Assembly (NCBI RefSeq): GCF_032854445.1
Contig: NC_088302.1
Location: 22,393,788 to 22,457,787, forward strand
Source: Liolophura sinensis
Lineage: Eukaryota > Mollusca > Polyplacophora > Chitonida > Chitonidae
Direction of reading: 5' to 3'
Length of the DNA stretch: 64,000 bases
This document shows, in pieces, positions 35,717-46,107 of this stretch. The notes under the pieces are model-generated. The model worked only from the letters and a program-made list of their open reading frames with translations. It made no database searches and was not told the origin of the DNA. A program made the position numbers and the translations under genes. Every line of letters starts with the position of its first letter. Position 1 is the stretch's first letter.

Positions 35717-38700
35717 ATGGTTAAAATAATGAATCGGTTTCTTTTCATATCGTCTGTTTTATATGTCTTATGTATATTAAGGACAACAGCTGTTAAATAT
35801 GAAGCAAACTGGGCATCGCTAGACTCCCGACCCTTACCCAGCTGGTACGATGAGGTGAAAATCGGCATTTTCATCCACTGGGGCGTGTTTTCGGTGCCTA
35901 GTTTCGGCAGAGGATCGGAATGGTTCTGGTGGTCCTGGAAAGGCGCGAACTCTTCGGCGTACCAAGAGTTCGTTGAAAAAAATTTTCCGCCTGGTTTCAC
36001 TTACGCCGACTTTGCGCCTATGTACAAGGCAGAGTTTTACGATCCAGATCAGTGGGCGGACATCTTCGAGGCGTCCGGGGCCAAGTGAGTTTACAAGAGA
36101 TTCGATCTCTGTTTTCTTTGTCGTTTGACTTCTGTTGTTGTTGTGTTTGAAATGTGACAGATATGTCATGAATATCTCGGCCCCCGGCTTAGTATCTTGA
36201 ACCCAGAGTTAATAATCCATTGATAATGAGTGTTACCTCAAAAGCGCGAAGCAAAACGTAATCCGATTGGCTTGTTATCTCGGGGCCCGAGATCTTTTTC
36301 TAGGCGTTTTTCTCTCTTTTGAGGGGAACTGGAGGTGCACCGACCACAAAAGAAAAATACTGCCTACAAATGTTCTTTATTGTATTTTTCCAATCTACAA
36401 AAAAATTTCAAACTATAATTTGTTGTTTTTTTAAAGTACAACGTGCTGTATTTTTAAAGCACAATGTGTTGTATTTCCAATCTACAATGTGTTGTCTTTC
36501 TTAACTACAATGTGCTGTATTTCCAATCTACAATATGTTGTCTTTCTTAGCTACAATGTGTTGTATTTCCAATCTACAATGTGTTGTCTTTCTAATCTAC
36601 AACTGCTGTATTTCCAATGTACAATGTGTTGTTTGACAGTGAACTCGTTGTTTCATTATCAATCAGCAATCTGTTATTGTGTTAAGCAAAAGCCCAATCA
36701 CTAAATACAATCTGTTACATTGTTGTATCTAGCAACAGCGGAGAATCTCTCTACCAGATGTAATACAGTTGCGTTTTATGTACACATAGTATTAAATTAC
36801 CTGATTTGTTCATAACAGGTACGTTGTGCTAACCGCCAAGCACCACGAAGGCTTCACTAATTGGCCTTCCAAGAACTCGTGGAACTGGAACTCTGGAGAC
36901 ACGGGACCCCATCGAGATCTCGTCGGTAAAAACCCACAGGGCTTGAACCAGCTAACGGCCTTTCTATTCGTTTGAAAGGCAACGACCTTCAAAACGAAAC
37001 TGGAATACCATTGTCCAAATCCTAGAAAGCTCTGTTTCCATTTTAACCCTCTGTCCAAATTGGTCTAGGACTATATTGCGCCAGGGGTTGGCGTGCACCC
37101 GCCCGTCTTTCAGTCCCACTGTCCATTCCCTTTCTATAACGTTTGTATTTAGATTTACCGAACTTATACCATGTGTACATATATGCCTGACATTAGAAAG
37201 ACTCGCAATCAGGATCTGTGGTCAATTTTCTTCAAGGTCGATGGAGTCATTTATGTTTTGTTTTGCGACAATCTTGTAAACTAAGAATCTCTTGAATTCT
37301 GTAAGCACTTTTCAACAAACTTGTATACTCTGTGTTTACCTAGTTATGTAGAAAATCCTCATTGTTTTTCATTGACCAGCACGCTCGTACTGTCGTTGAA
37401 GATCGCTTTTATTCCTCCAAGCTATTTTATTTATTCTTTTAATCGGAGTTTTACGCCGTACTAAAGGATATTTCGCTCGGTCAGCATTATGGTGGAAGGA
37501 AAACAGGCAGAGCTCGAGGGAAGCCCACGACCATCCGCAGGTTGCTGACAAATCTTCTCACCTACGATCGGAGAGGAAGTCAGCTTGAGGCGGAGTCTTC
37601 ATTCACAGCGATCGCATTAGTTAGAGGCTCCTGGGTCATTGTACAGCAAGTTATGCTGCATATCTGTTCGTCGCAGGTCGTTCACCCCCATCTCCATCGC
37701 ATAAGTGAACAAGAAATCAGTTGAACACAACATACCCCCCCCCCTCCCCCCCAACAAATGCGTTTGCTTGAAATGTATAAAAGAATACCACCAGCACTGT
37801 GGTGAGGATAACCCTGAGGTGAATCTTCATGGGTGTTGGGGTATGCCGTTACATTGACAACCACGCAAGTGGACAAATGTGTCCACCACAGTTGAAAACT
37901 TTATACGGAACACAGTTGGAGTTGTATCCAATACGAACGCATTGCCATTATCTACCAAAAATATTCATGGGTTAAAAAAAAAATAAAACACTGATTTGAT
38001 GGGCTACGATATCAGCCAGGAAAGTGAACCTCAAACCAGTATTTAAACCAAAAAGAGTTGTATCCCGAACACGAAATCATTTCTATTTATATAGTATATA
38101 TAAGGAAAACACCTACCCGGTAACCATGACAACCGCGGAAATGATCAATCAGTCAATCAGATAATCAAATGTTGTCGCTTGTGGAAACATGTAATAGCTG
38201 ATGTGGGAAACCTAGATAGTGTTTACCTTTACAACCCAAACGGATTAATAATGCTAATATATACGGCTGATTTATCACAGCTGACCTCGCTGCCGCAATC
38301 CGTAAGAAGCCAGACATCCATTTTGGGCTGTATCACTCTATGTTTGAATGGTTCAACCCTGTGTACTTACAAGACAAAGCCAACAACTTCCAGACTAATG
38401 AATTTGTTGAGGTAAGTCTGAACCGCTTTGAATGCAGGTCATACTGTTATCGCTATATAAATGTGTGTGTGAACTAATCATATGCAGTCGTTAAACACCC
38501 CGTGAGTTCAGGGTTACCTGAACTAGAGACTTGAAAAGGAGAAAACATCCGAGTCACATGTCAGCCATGTCAACTCATTGGTAGTCTTTTCAGAATGACG
38601 CAAAAAATGAGCCGCTTGTTTTCACATGGCTCACATTTTCAGCTCATTGGACTCCTTGATACAATATTCCATTATTTGCTTAGATTAATTTGAATTGCAC

Positions 38701-41700
38701 ATTTAAATTGCTTAAATGAGTAATTTTACCCACTTTTCCACTTCTCAGTACTGTAACAAAGAACACAATGTCGATAAATTTATACACGCTAATGACAAAG
38801 CAACTTAGCTAATTTTGGTCAAGTCTCCGCCAAACGGCACCTCTATTATGATGCTCGAAAGACAAATCAATGAACCCAAAAACTGTCATTGGAACCTTTA
38901 TACCACACCAATCTGATATTAGACTTAGTCCGGGAATCAAGATGGGGCTCAGTGAATGGACCTATATAGTGCTCTATCCCTAGTCACGAGAAACAAATCT
39001 TTCATCACCAATTTGAATTATATACTTTGATAATAGTGTTCCCGTCGAATGTTGCTCCAGTTTTATATATGCCAATTGAATGAAATTGACCATATCAAAG
39101 ATTATCTGAATACATCAAGTTCAATTTCAGATACTATCACAAAATGCTCTACTTCAATGTGGCTAGACTAACACTGTTACTAGATCAATCAGTGGAGGCC
39201 AATATCACGCGGTATACAGAATTTCATTAAAACACCATTGTGCTTCCTATCAATCATTCTTTATGATTTAATTAATCAAGAATTTTTCAAGTTTTAAATT
39301 GTGTTCTGTAAATTTTCTTACCAAAACTTTGTGATCATTTCGAACATTATTTTACAATGCGATAAAAGTTTCCCAATAAATTCCAGGCATCTCTGAAAGT
39401 TTAGCACGTAAATATGCGGCCAAGGTGTCAGAAAATATGCCTTAGAAAATAATAAAATTTTGGGAAAAGATTTAATATTTGTAATAGTATTACTTTAATT
39501 AAAAAATGTCATTTTTGTTTTTTAAAGCCTGTTCACTGTTGGTTAATCGTCAAGGCTAGCAATATCGTGGAACAAAAACATATATTAAACTCTTTTTTGA
39601 AACATTGAGACCTGTGGGAATAAGAATGTAGCATGGAAGCCGTATAGGGCCACATTAGCAAATTGGAGCTACCTCGATGCTAGCAACACCCACACTAATA
39701 TGCCTTCAAGTGATAATGGTCGCTGGCTAATCACAAACTATTCAACTGTTTTTGTTGTGTGTTCTAGACCAAGACTATGCCGGAGCTATACGATATCGTC
39801 TACAGATACAAACCAGAAGTGATATATTCGGATGGCGACTGGGAGGCACCGGATACTTATTGGAACTCAACCGGGTTTTTAGCCTGGCTCTATAACGATA
39901 GGTAAACACTTGGTTACTTTGTTCCACTGGATCGAACGTTTAGACACACTCTGTCTATCCGACTGTGTGTCTGTCAGCAACTTTACGGGAAGGTATAGAC
40001 GCATTGAGATGAAATTTTGCTGGCCAAGGACTGATGCATTGAATTTAGGCGGCGAGCTGGATTTGCTTTCGGATGACGGAATGATTTGTTCGATAGACAC
40101 GCATACAGGATGTTGTCCCTCCTGTGTGTATGGTGACTTTGGACATATAGCTGTGGTTTTGTACTCTCTAACTTGTAGCTTATTCATTTATTTATTTGAC
40201 TGATGTTTACGGACAAATTCCATTTATAGGACCACGCTCAGGTTTATGGAGAGCCCGGAGAAAACCATTGTTAAGTGTATAACAAACCTTCTGACTTGAG
40301 CTGGATTCAAACAGCTCGATATGGCCATTCGGCTGCATCGAGAAGGTGGCTTATTCAAATGAATTCAAATGTGTGGTTACGCTAACATTCCATACACTAT
40401 TCCGTCGGGTTCATCGTGATGTCATCGCGATACAGCCTGGAATACCAAAACAGATTCAAAGTGTTGGCACTTATATATGCTCAGTATATGATTCAAATAT
40501 AACCACCTAGTAGAAGATCCTTTATCTTTCAAACAGTCTTATATGTCGTTCATATGTAATATATATGAATACATGGAGGTTCGTATATACAGCATCGCCC
40601 GTACAATTCTTCACCGTCCCGATCAGTGAGCTCATGGTCTCGAATCCAAGCTTCCTCTGACTTGGATAAGTTATTGAATCATCTAAGACGTTGCTCTTGG
40701 GCTCCCCTAGAATCTAACCCTTCGGTTTGGCAGCAGCTTTAAATCTTGTGGTTTGACAGGTAGCTGTCGAAGGGCGGTGTTTTTCCGTGGCCCTGACTGG
40801 TTTCCTTCATGCAGAGTGCTGGAATGGACCAATCAGATAAATAGCATAATATATAGGTGGTATATAGATAGAATTAGATTGTCCATATATAGTTGTAAGG
40901 TGACACAATTAATGTTTGTTCATAACGTGATGTTGCAACTGTTTATGTCTTCTTGCAGCCCAGTAAAGGACACGGTGGTTGTAAATGACCGATGGGGGAA
41001 CGGCACATCATGTCGTCATGGAGGTTACTTCGACTGTACAGATAGATATTCTCCAGGTAGATCAGAAAACCCTATCTTGAATATTTTGTAAAGAATTTAA
41101 AATTAAATTTAAATGTTTTTCAGAATAGCTTTAGACCCCAAGTAGGTAAAATATTAATGAGAACACGTAATGAGTTATACATACCGGATATTAGGACTTT
41201 GTTCGTAAACTGTACAATAAATGTTGCATGTGTGTGATATTTAATGAAATAAACGCTGCATTAATTGTGACCGAGTGTTTAGCGTGGTAGCGCAGAACAA
41301 TTATCATGGGCCGACTTCATCAAACTAAATCGTTCTTAGTCTAGCTCATGCTGGCTTTGTCACGGATCGTATATGGGAAGGCCTCCAGCAACTTGAGGAT
41401 GGCCATGAATTTCTGCAAGATCTTCATAATGCATTAACATGCGATGTAAAACACCAGACAAATAAGTAAATAAATTTAACGATCTCAGCCAAAGAACCAA
41501 GCAATTGCACATTGCGTCATTTTGCCTACTGTTGCATTAAAAAGTTTTCTTCATGACATGTGACATGCATATTAACTGATGAACTTAAATACTCGTATAT
41601 CTCGTTATCCCCTTTAAGGAAACGGTTCAAAGATATCCAGTGTTTTGCTCTTTCCAGTACTGTAGGGTACTCTTTTATGTGTATCAATACAGTACTGCAG

Positions 41701-43092
41701 CGTTACAGCAATGAATAATGATTTTACTACGATACGAGTCCAAGAGCCATTCTCTCTAACTATACTAATGGAACTAACTTATAAAAGGTATTTAATAACT
41801 AATCACTTCCATAGCAATAACCAATTCATTTGTTTATTTTCACCCTGGAAAGTGTTTTATCGCATAGTAATATAATCGTTTTCGTGTTTGATGATTCCAT
41901 TTTTCTTAGGTGTGCTTCAGTCCCATAAGTGGGAAAACGCAATGACGATTGACAAGACGTCGTGGGGTTTCAGGAGAGACAATTTCCTCTCTGACTACTT
42001 CAGCATGGACGACTTAACTCAGCTTTTGGCCGAGACCGTCAGGTAAGTCAGCATAGGCGTGATGTCATGGGGAATGTAATTATGTCGTATACGTTCAACA
42101 CAGGAGGAAGACAATAGAGAACTAATAGAACAGAGTAGAATACCAGTATCCGGATGATATATGTAAACATTTATCTTAAATTTAAATTAATGCTTATGTT
42201 GACCTTCGCTATAATCGCTTCCTGAAAAACTGATTCATAGTGAATCGTCTGGCTGAGATAGGAGTTCTTTGACTGAAAACGTACTTCCTGAAGTTCTTAT
42301 CACTGCAAATCGACTTTTCTATTTTGATTGTGGTGGTAACTTTCTGTTTCAGCTGTGTTGGTAACTTTTGCTTTCTGTTTCAGCTGTACTGGTAACTTTT
42401 ACTTTCTATTTTAGTTGTGGCGGTAACTTGCTGATGAACGTCGGCCCCACGCATGACGGTCGTATTGTTCCCGTCTTTGAGGAGCGACTCCGGGACATGG
42501 GAGCCTGGTTAAAGGTCAACGGCGAGGCGATCTATGGCACAAAACCCTGGAGACATCAGAACGACTCTGTGACTCCGGGAGTCTGGTAAGGCTATACTAA
42601 AATGAGCAAATCCATTCAGATGAAAAGTTCGCAAGATAAATTGAGTTCTAATGATATATTAACGTAGACAACACTTTTAGGTAACAATTTTAGTTTTTGT
42701 TACTTCCAGTCATGGTCCAGCTAATGTCCTTTTGGTTTCAAAGAGCAGAGGAAATGGTCGTATGAACGTATTGCCTGAAGGTGTTTTAGTTGTGGAGTGT
42801 TCCCCTACTCACTGACTTTTATAATCTGTGTGTATTGTACAGGTACACATCCAAGAATGACGTCACACAAACCTTTGTCTACGCCATCTTCCTGGATTGG
42901 CCAGAGAAGGATTCTCTTTTCTTACAAGATGTCGCTCCAAACACTCAAACCAGAGTCACCTTGCTGGGATATGACGGAGAGTTTGATTGGCAGCCAGGAA
43001 CTTCAGGGGGGATAACTGTTGAGATCCCGCCTATTCCAGCTAATAGGATGCCGTGTAAATGGGCATGGACATTAAAGTTCCAGAATCTTTAA
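35717..43092 (+). CDS. Alpha-L-fucosidase (GH29), copy 1, complete, catalytic residues intact
   Basis: A secreted or lysosomal hydrolase removing alpha-linked L-fucose from glycans. Exons: 35717-36084, 36819-36925, 38281-38411, 39768-39901, 40959-41056, 41910-42042, 42415-42585, 42843-43092 (TAA); 1392 nt, 463 residues, close to human FUCA1 (about 466). The GTG nine bases before the ATG is in frame, but the ATG at 35717 aligns with copies 2 and 3. Residues 1-25 form a signal peptide. Family motifs: FIHWG (H54), SEWFWW (E68), KHHEGF (H131, H132), YHSMFEW, SDGDWE (nucleophile D224), [24 protein letters not shown]-terminal beta domain ends in WTLKFQNL. N-glycosylation sequons occur at WNST and GNGT. 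It is the most diverged of the three tandem copies and the only one with all these binding residues. Confidence 0.95.
36415..36640. repeat. Short tandem repeat in intron 1 of fucosidase copy 1
   Basis: About seven degenerate units of roughly 30 bp, of the type CAATCTACAATGTGTTGT with TCTTTCTTA or ATTTC between. It has no counterpart in copies 2 and 3. Confidence 0.8.
37422..37668 (-). mobile_element. tRNA-derived SINE, near full length, minus orientation
   Basis: GTTTTACGCCGTACTAAAGG, CATTATGGTGGAAGG, CATCCGCAGGTTGCTGACAA, CTACGATCGGAGAGGAAGTC and TTAGAGGCTCCTGGGTCATT. It shows the extended head region lacking in most other copies. It lies in intron 2 of fucosidase copy 1. Confidence 0.85.
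37669..38280. other. Intron 2 of fucosidase copy 1, nothing further seen
   Basis: Contains a C-run at 37735-37750 and AT-rich sequence. No coding signal other than the approach to the exon at 38281. Confidence 0.5.
40186..40355 (-). mobile_element. Diverged SINE, minus orientation
   Basis: ATTTATTTATTTGACTGATG, GGTTTATGGAGAGCCCGGAG, AAAACC and GAGCTGGATTCAAACAGC (reverse of the B-box region). Many substitutions. Confidence 0.55.
41270..41478 (+). mobile_element. Diverged SINE, plus orientation
   Basis: GTGTTTAGCGTGGTAGCGC head, AGTCTAGCTCATGCTGGC, GGGAAGGCCTCCAGCAACTT, and GATGTAAAACACCAGACAAA with a TAAATAAA tail. It lies in intron 5 of fucosidase copy 1. Confidence 0.65.
42321..42414 (+). 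repeat. ~32-bp array of acceptor plus exon-7 start, fucosidase copy 1
   Basis: Exon 7 begins TTGTGGCGGTAACTTG after CTTTCTATTTTAG. Just upstream are TTGTGGTGGTAACTTTCTG, TTTCAG-CTGTGTTGGTAACTTTTG and TTTCAG-CTGTACTGGTAACTTTTAC, i.e. three earlier near-copies of the exon start, each followed by a new acceptor. The true exon is recognised by phase and homology. Confidence 0.8.
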
Positions 43093-43227
43093 TGTACAGA
43101 GGATTGCGTGCAGATGTCAAGACGGGCAACGCCAAAATGACAAATGGCTTTATTCAAATCTTGTTTGCTTTAGGCATCCTTTTCATCATTTTCCCTCTGT
43201 GTCTGCGTAGACACAGAAGACGTTTGA

Positions 43228-43233
43228 AATAAA
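43228..43233 (+). promoter_or_regulatory. Polyadenylation signal of fucosidase copy 1
   Basis: AATAAA 136 bases after the TAA stop, the first canonical signal downstream. Confidence 0.55.
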
Positions 43234-43313
43234 GAAATTTCAAAGCCAACAACATTGTAGTGCTGCCTAACTAGATCACCACACGCCATATATGAATTCT
43301 CACTCTGTGACCA

Positions 43314-43676
43314 GCAGTTTACTCATTCCATTATTCTGAGCACTAGAAAAAAACTTACGGTTTAGCAGAGTCCGAGTTGACCGACCGGTAGTTTACTCAT
43401 TCCATTATTCTGAGCACTAGAAAAAAACTTACGGTTTAGCAGAGTCCGAGTTGACCGACCGGTAGTTTACTCATTCCATTATTCTGAGCACTAGAAAAAA
43501 ACTTACGGTTTAGCAGAGTCCGAGTTGACCGACCGGTAGTTTACTCATTCCATTATTCTGAGCACTAGAAAAAAACTTACGGTTTAGCAGAGTCCGAGTT
43601 GACCGACCGGTAGTTTACTCATTCCATTATTCTGAGCACTAGAAAAAAACTTACGGTTTAGCAGAGTCCGAGTTGA
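43314..43676. repeat. 74-bp tandem repeat, 5 near-perfect copies
   Basis: Unit ACTAGAAAAAAACTTACGGT, TTAGCAGAGTCCGAGTTGAC, CGACCGGTAGTTTACTCATT, CCATTATTCTGAGC. I saw no difference between the middle copies, indicating a very recent expansion just behind the copy 1 gene. Confidence 0.95.
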
Positions 43677-43837
43677 ACCTTCAAAACCCTTATATGAGAA
43701 GAACACTCAAACCATTCGTTCATCGCATTATGAGGCTATACTAAATTTGGTGCTCGTCCCTCTATACGTATACACTGACATCCGTTTTCTAGCATGTATG
43801 TCTTCCCATAAGTAAATGTGAGCTACTTGATGTGAGT

Positions 43838-43868
43838 AAAATATTCTTGAGTATGGCGTAAAATGTGA
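43838..43868 (+). mobile_element. SINE 3' fragment
   Basis: AAAATATTCTTGAGTATGGC, GTAAAATG is the family tail without body. Confidence 0.5.
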
Positions 43869-44475
43869 ACGACTACAACATAGTGAGTAATAACTACATG
43901 TAAAACAGAGACAACAAGGTGATAATTGGCACACGGTCACATGTAATCAGTGAAATTCGACCTATAGTCAGTTTACTTAAGATTCGGTTTCTTTTTTTCT
44001 AACTGGTTCTAACTGGTAAATCTTTAAATACCTCAGCAAAGAAGTCAGACGTCTGGAATTGGTAAGAAATACGCATTGGTGTTAATAACAGTGTACTTGA
44101 CGTCAATGATCTGAAGTTACTCAAAATGCGGTGATGTCGTAGGCTATAACAATAACAAATTCAAAACACATCAAAGAACCAAATAAATAAGTTTTACATA
44201 AGATACATATATAGCTGCCTTGTAATTTTGACGCATTTAATTAGATGCTAATGAATATTCATGATTCAGGGTTCTAAACAAAGTTTTGCCTTGCTGTACT
44301 AAAGTGAGGTTCCATTCCATGGTTTCACACACATCCACAGTTAATCATTGTATGTTTGTTTACTTCTTGTTTAACGTTACTTTTTCGATTACTTCATAGG
44401 ACTTTGTAGTTGATGACAGCTTATGCTATACCACTCAGTTCATAGTTGACTTATAACCAACCTGTCACCAACTGG
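43869..44475. other. Intergenic, no gene seen
   Basis: AT-rich spacer between fucosidase copy 1 and the SINE cluster upstream of copy 2; nothing recognisable. Confidence 0.45.
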
Positions 44476-44693
44476 TATATGGTTTGGTGGAAATTTGCCT
44501 AGCCGCTCATCAATGCGACCGCTGTGAGTTCAAGTCCAGCTCATGCTGCTGGAAGGGTTTCCAGTAACCTGCGGATGGTCGTGGGTTTCTCCTGAGCCGT
44601 GCCTAGTTTCCTCCCACCATAATGCTGCATGTCCGCCTGAGTGAAATATCTTTGAGTATGGCGTAAAACACCGATCAAATAAATAAATAAAAG
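44476..44693 (+). mobile_element. tRNA-derived SINE, plus orientation
   Basis: CAATGCGACCGCTGTGAGTT, CAAGTCCAGCTCATGCTG, GCGGATGGTCGTGGGTTTCT, CTCCCACCATAATGCTG and GTATGGCGTAAAACACCGAT with an AAATAAATAAA tail. GAGTTCAAGTCC fits a pol III B box. Confidence 0.85.
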
Positions 44694-44932
44694 AGTACGA
44701 TAAAAGAAAACAACGAGCTGCAGATATTTATATTAGCTTTATATTTAATTGGTTTTCGGTTGTTTGTAAATGATATACAAATTCAACAGAGTGAGCACTG
44801 GGGCTTGTTACATTGTACTCACCATCTTTTTATACCGACACAACTAAGAGACAATCGATAGATTATCAGCATTGTCTGACTAACTACGGATTATAGATTC
44901 ACAGTTTGCTTTAGTTGTAACTCCCCCTCCCC

Positions 44933-45112
44933 ACTGCCGTACCTACAATGGCCCAGGAGCCTATCAGCATTACGATCGCTGCGCGTTCAATTCCAACTCC
45001 TGCTCCGGTCGTGTGAGCAAAGGTCTGCCAGCATCCTGCAAATGACCGTGGGTTTTGCCCGGGCTCTGCCCGTTTTTTTACCAGTTATGCTGGCCACGTC
45101 ACGAATTATTCC
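44933..45112 (+). mobile_element. Diverged SINE, plus orientation
   Basis: AATGGCCCAGGAGCCTATCA, GCGTTCAATTCCAACTCCTG, GTCTGCCAGCATCCTGCAAA, TGACCGTGGGTTTTGCCC. The tail is degraded. Confidence 0.65.
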
Positions 45113-45395
45113 AAAAATGCTCACAAATCACATTTTAGTGATAAATTTTATGGAGTTCATACACTTAGCGAGATGACACAGCAAAATATTGACGAAACCT
45201 AGTTTCCATGGATTTTACCGCTGGTCTGAATCCTATATCATCCATTCAGGGCAGGAGAAAACCGAGCAGAGCTTGCATGGAGGAAAATTTTGATCCTGTT
45301 AATATCACAAACTGCAAATTTGGTGGCAAAGAAAAACTGTATACACATAGAGCCAATGATACTGTTCTTTATTGAGGTCAGTCATTCGCCCATTT

Positions 45396-45556
45396 TATTG
45401 ATTTATTTATTTATTTCCATTGGTGTTTCACGCCATAAGAATATTTCACCTGTACCACGGTGGCCAGAAATACGGTGGAAGGAAACCGGACAAAGCCTTG
45501 GGAAACCATTCCCAGGTTGCTGGAAGACATTCCCACGTAGAGGGAGCCAGCATGAC
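45396..45556 (-). mobile_element. SINE, minus orientation, at the left edge of the duplicated block
   Basis: TTTATTTATTTCCATTGGTG, CCATAAGAATATTTCACCTG, GGAAACCGGACAAAGCCTTG, CCAGGTTGCTGGAAGACATT. A paralogous copy with the same AGCCTTGGGAAACCATTCCC variant lies at 56968. Confidence 0.75.
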
Positions 45557-45770
45557 AGATTCATGACATAGGTAACTCTACATACTGAGGTGTTAGACCC
45601 ATGGGTTACTCTTTAGAGCCATGTGTTTGTTGTGGTTGTTATTTTTGGTTTCACTTTAAAACGACAACAACAGTTGTAACAAGCAATTTTCAAGCAAATT
45701 TCAAGCAATCTTGAAATACTAGGCTACTATGTCTTCTTTCTTTATTAAGGAATGTTTTTACTACCAAATT

Positions 45771-45849
45771 CTTATTTATTTATTTATTTATTTGATTGGT
45801 GTTGTACGCCGTTCTCAAGAATATTTCCCTTATACGACCTTCCCACGTA
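45771..45849 (-). mobile_element. SINE with internal deletion, minus orientation
   Basis: ATTTATTTGATTGGTGTTGT, ACGCCGTTCTCAAGAATATT, TCCCTTATACGAC joined directly to CTTCCCACGTACC. The paralogous site at 57263-57408 has the full body, so copy 2 lost about 70 bp. Confidence 0.75.
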
Positions 45850-46107
45850 CCAAATTGAATGTAAAGATTTATGGCAATATTAGGTCGTTCATTCAACTTA
45901 TTCAACGTAATTCAAAATGGCGTCACCTTCGACCGAGATCGTGTATCGCGTGTGAAATCACTCTCTGAGAATGTGTGCCGAATAACAAAGCGCTTCGTGT
46001 GTCTCCGTATGACCTCGCCAAATACCTCCGCCGGCTGCCTGCGCATAAACTACACACGGCTCAACACTTTTGTCCATATCAGTCGCTCTTGACCGAGCTG
46101 AGAAGCA

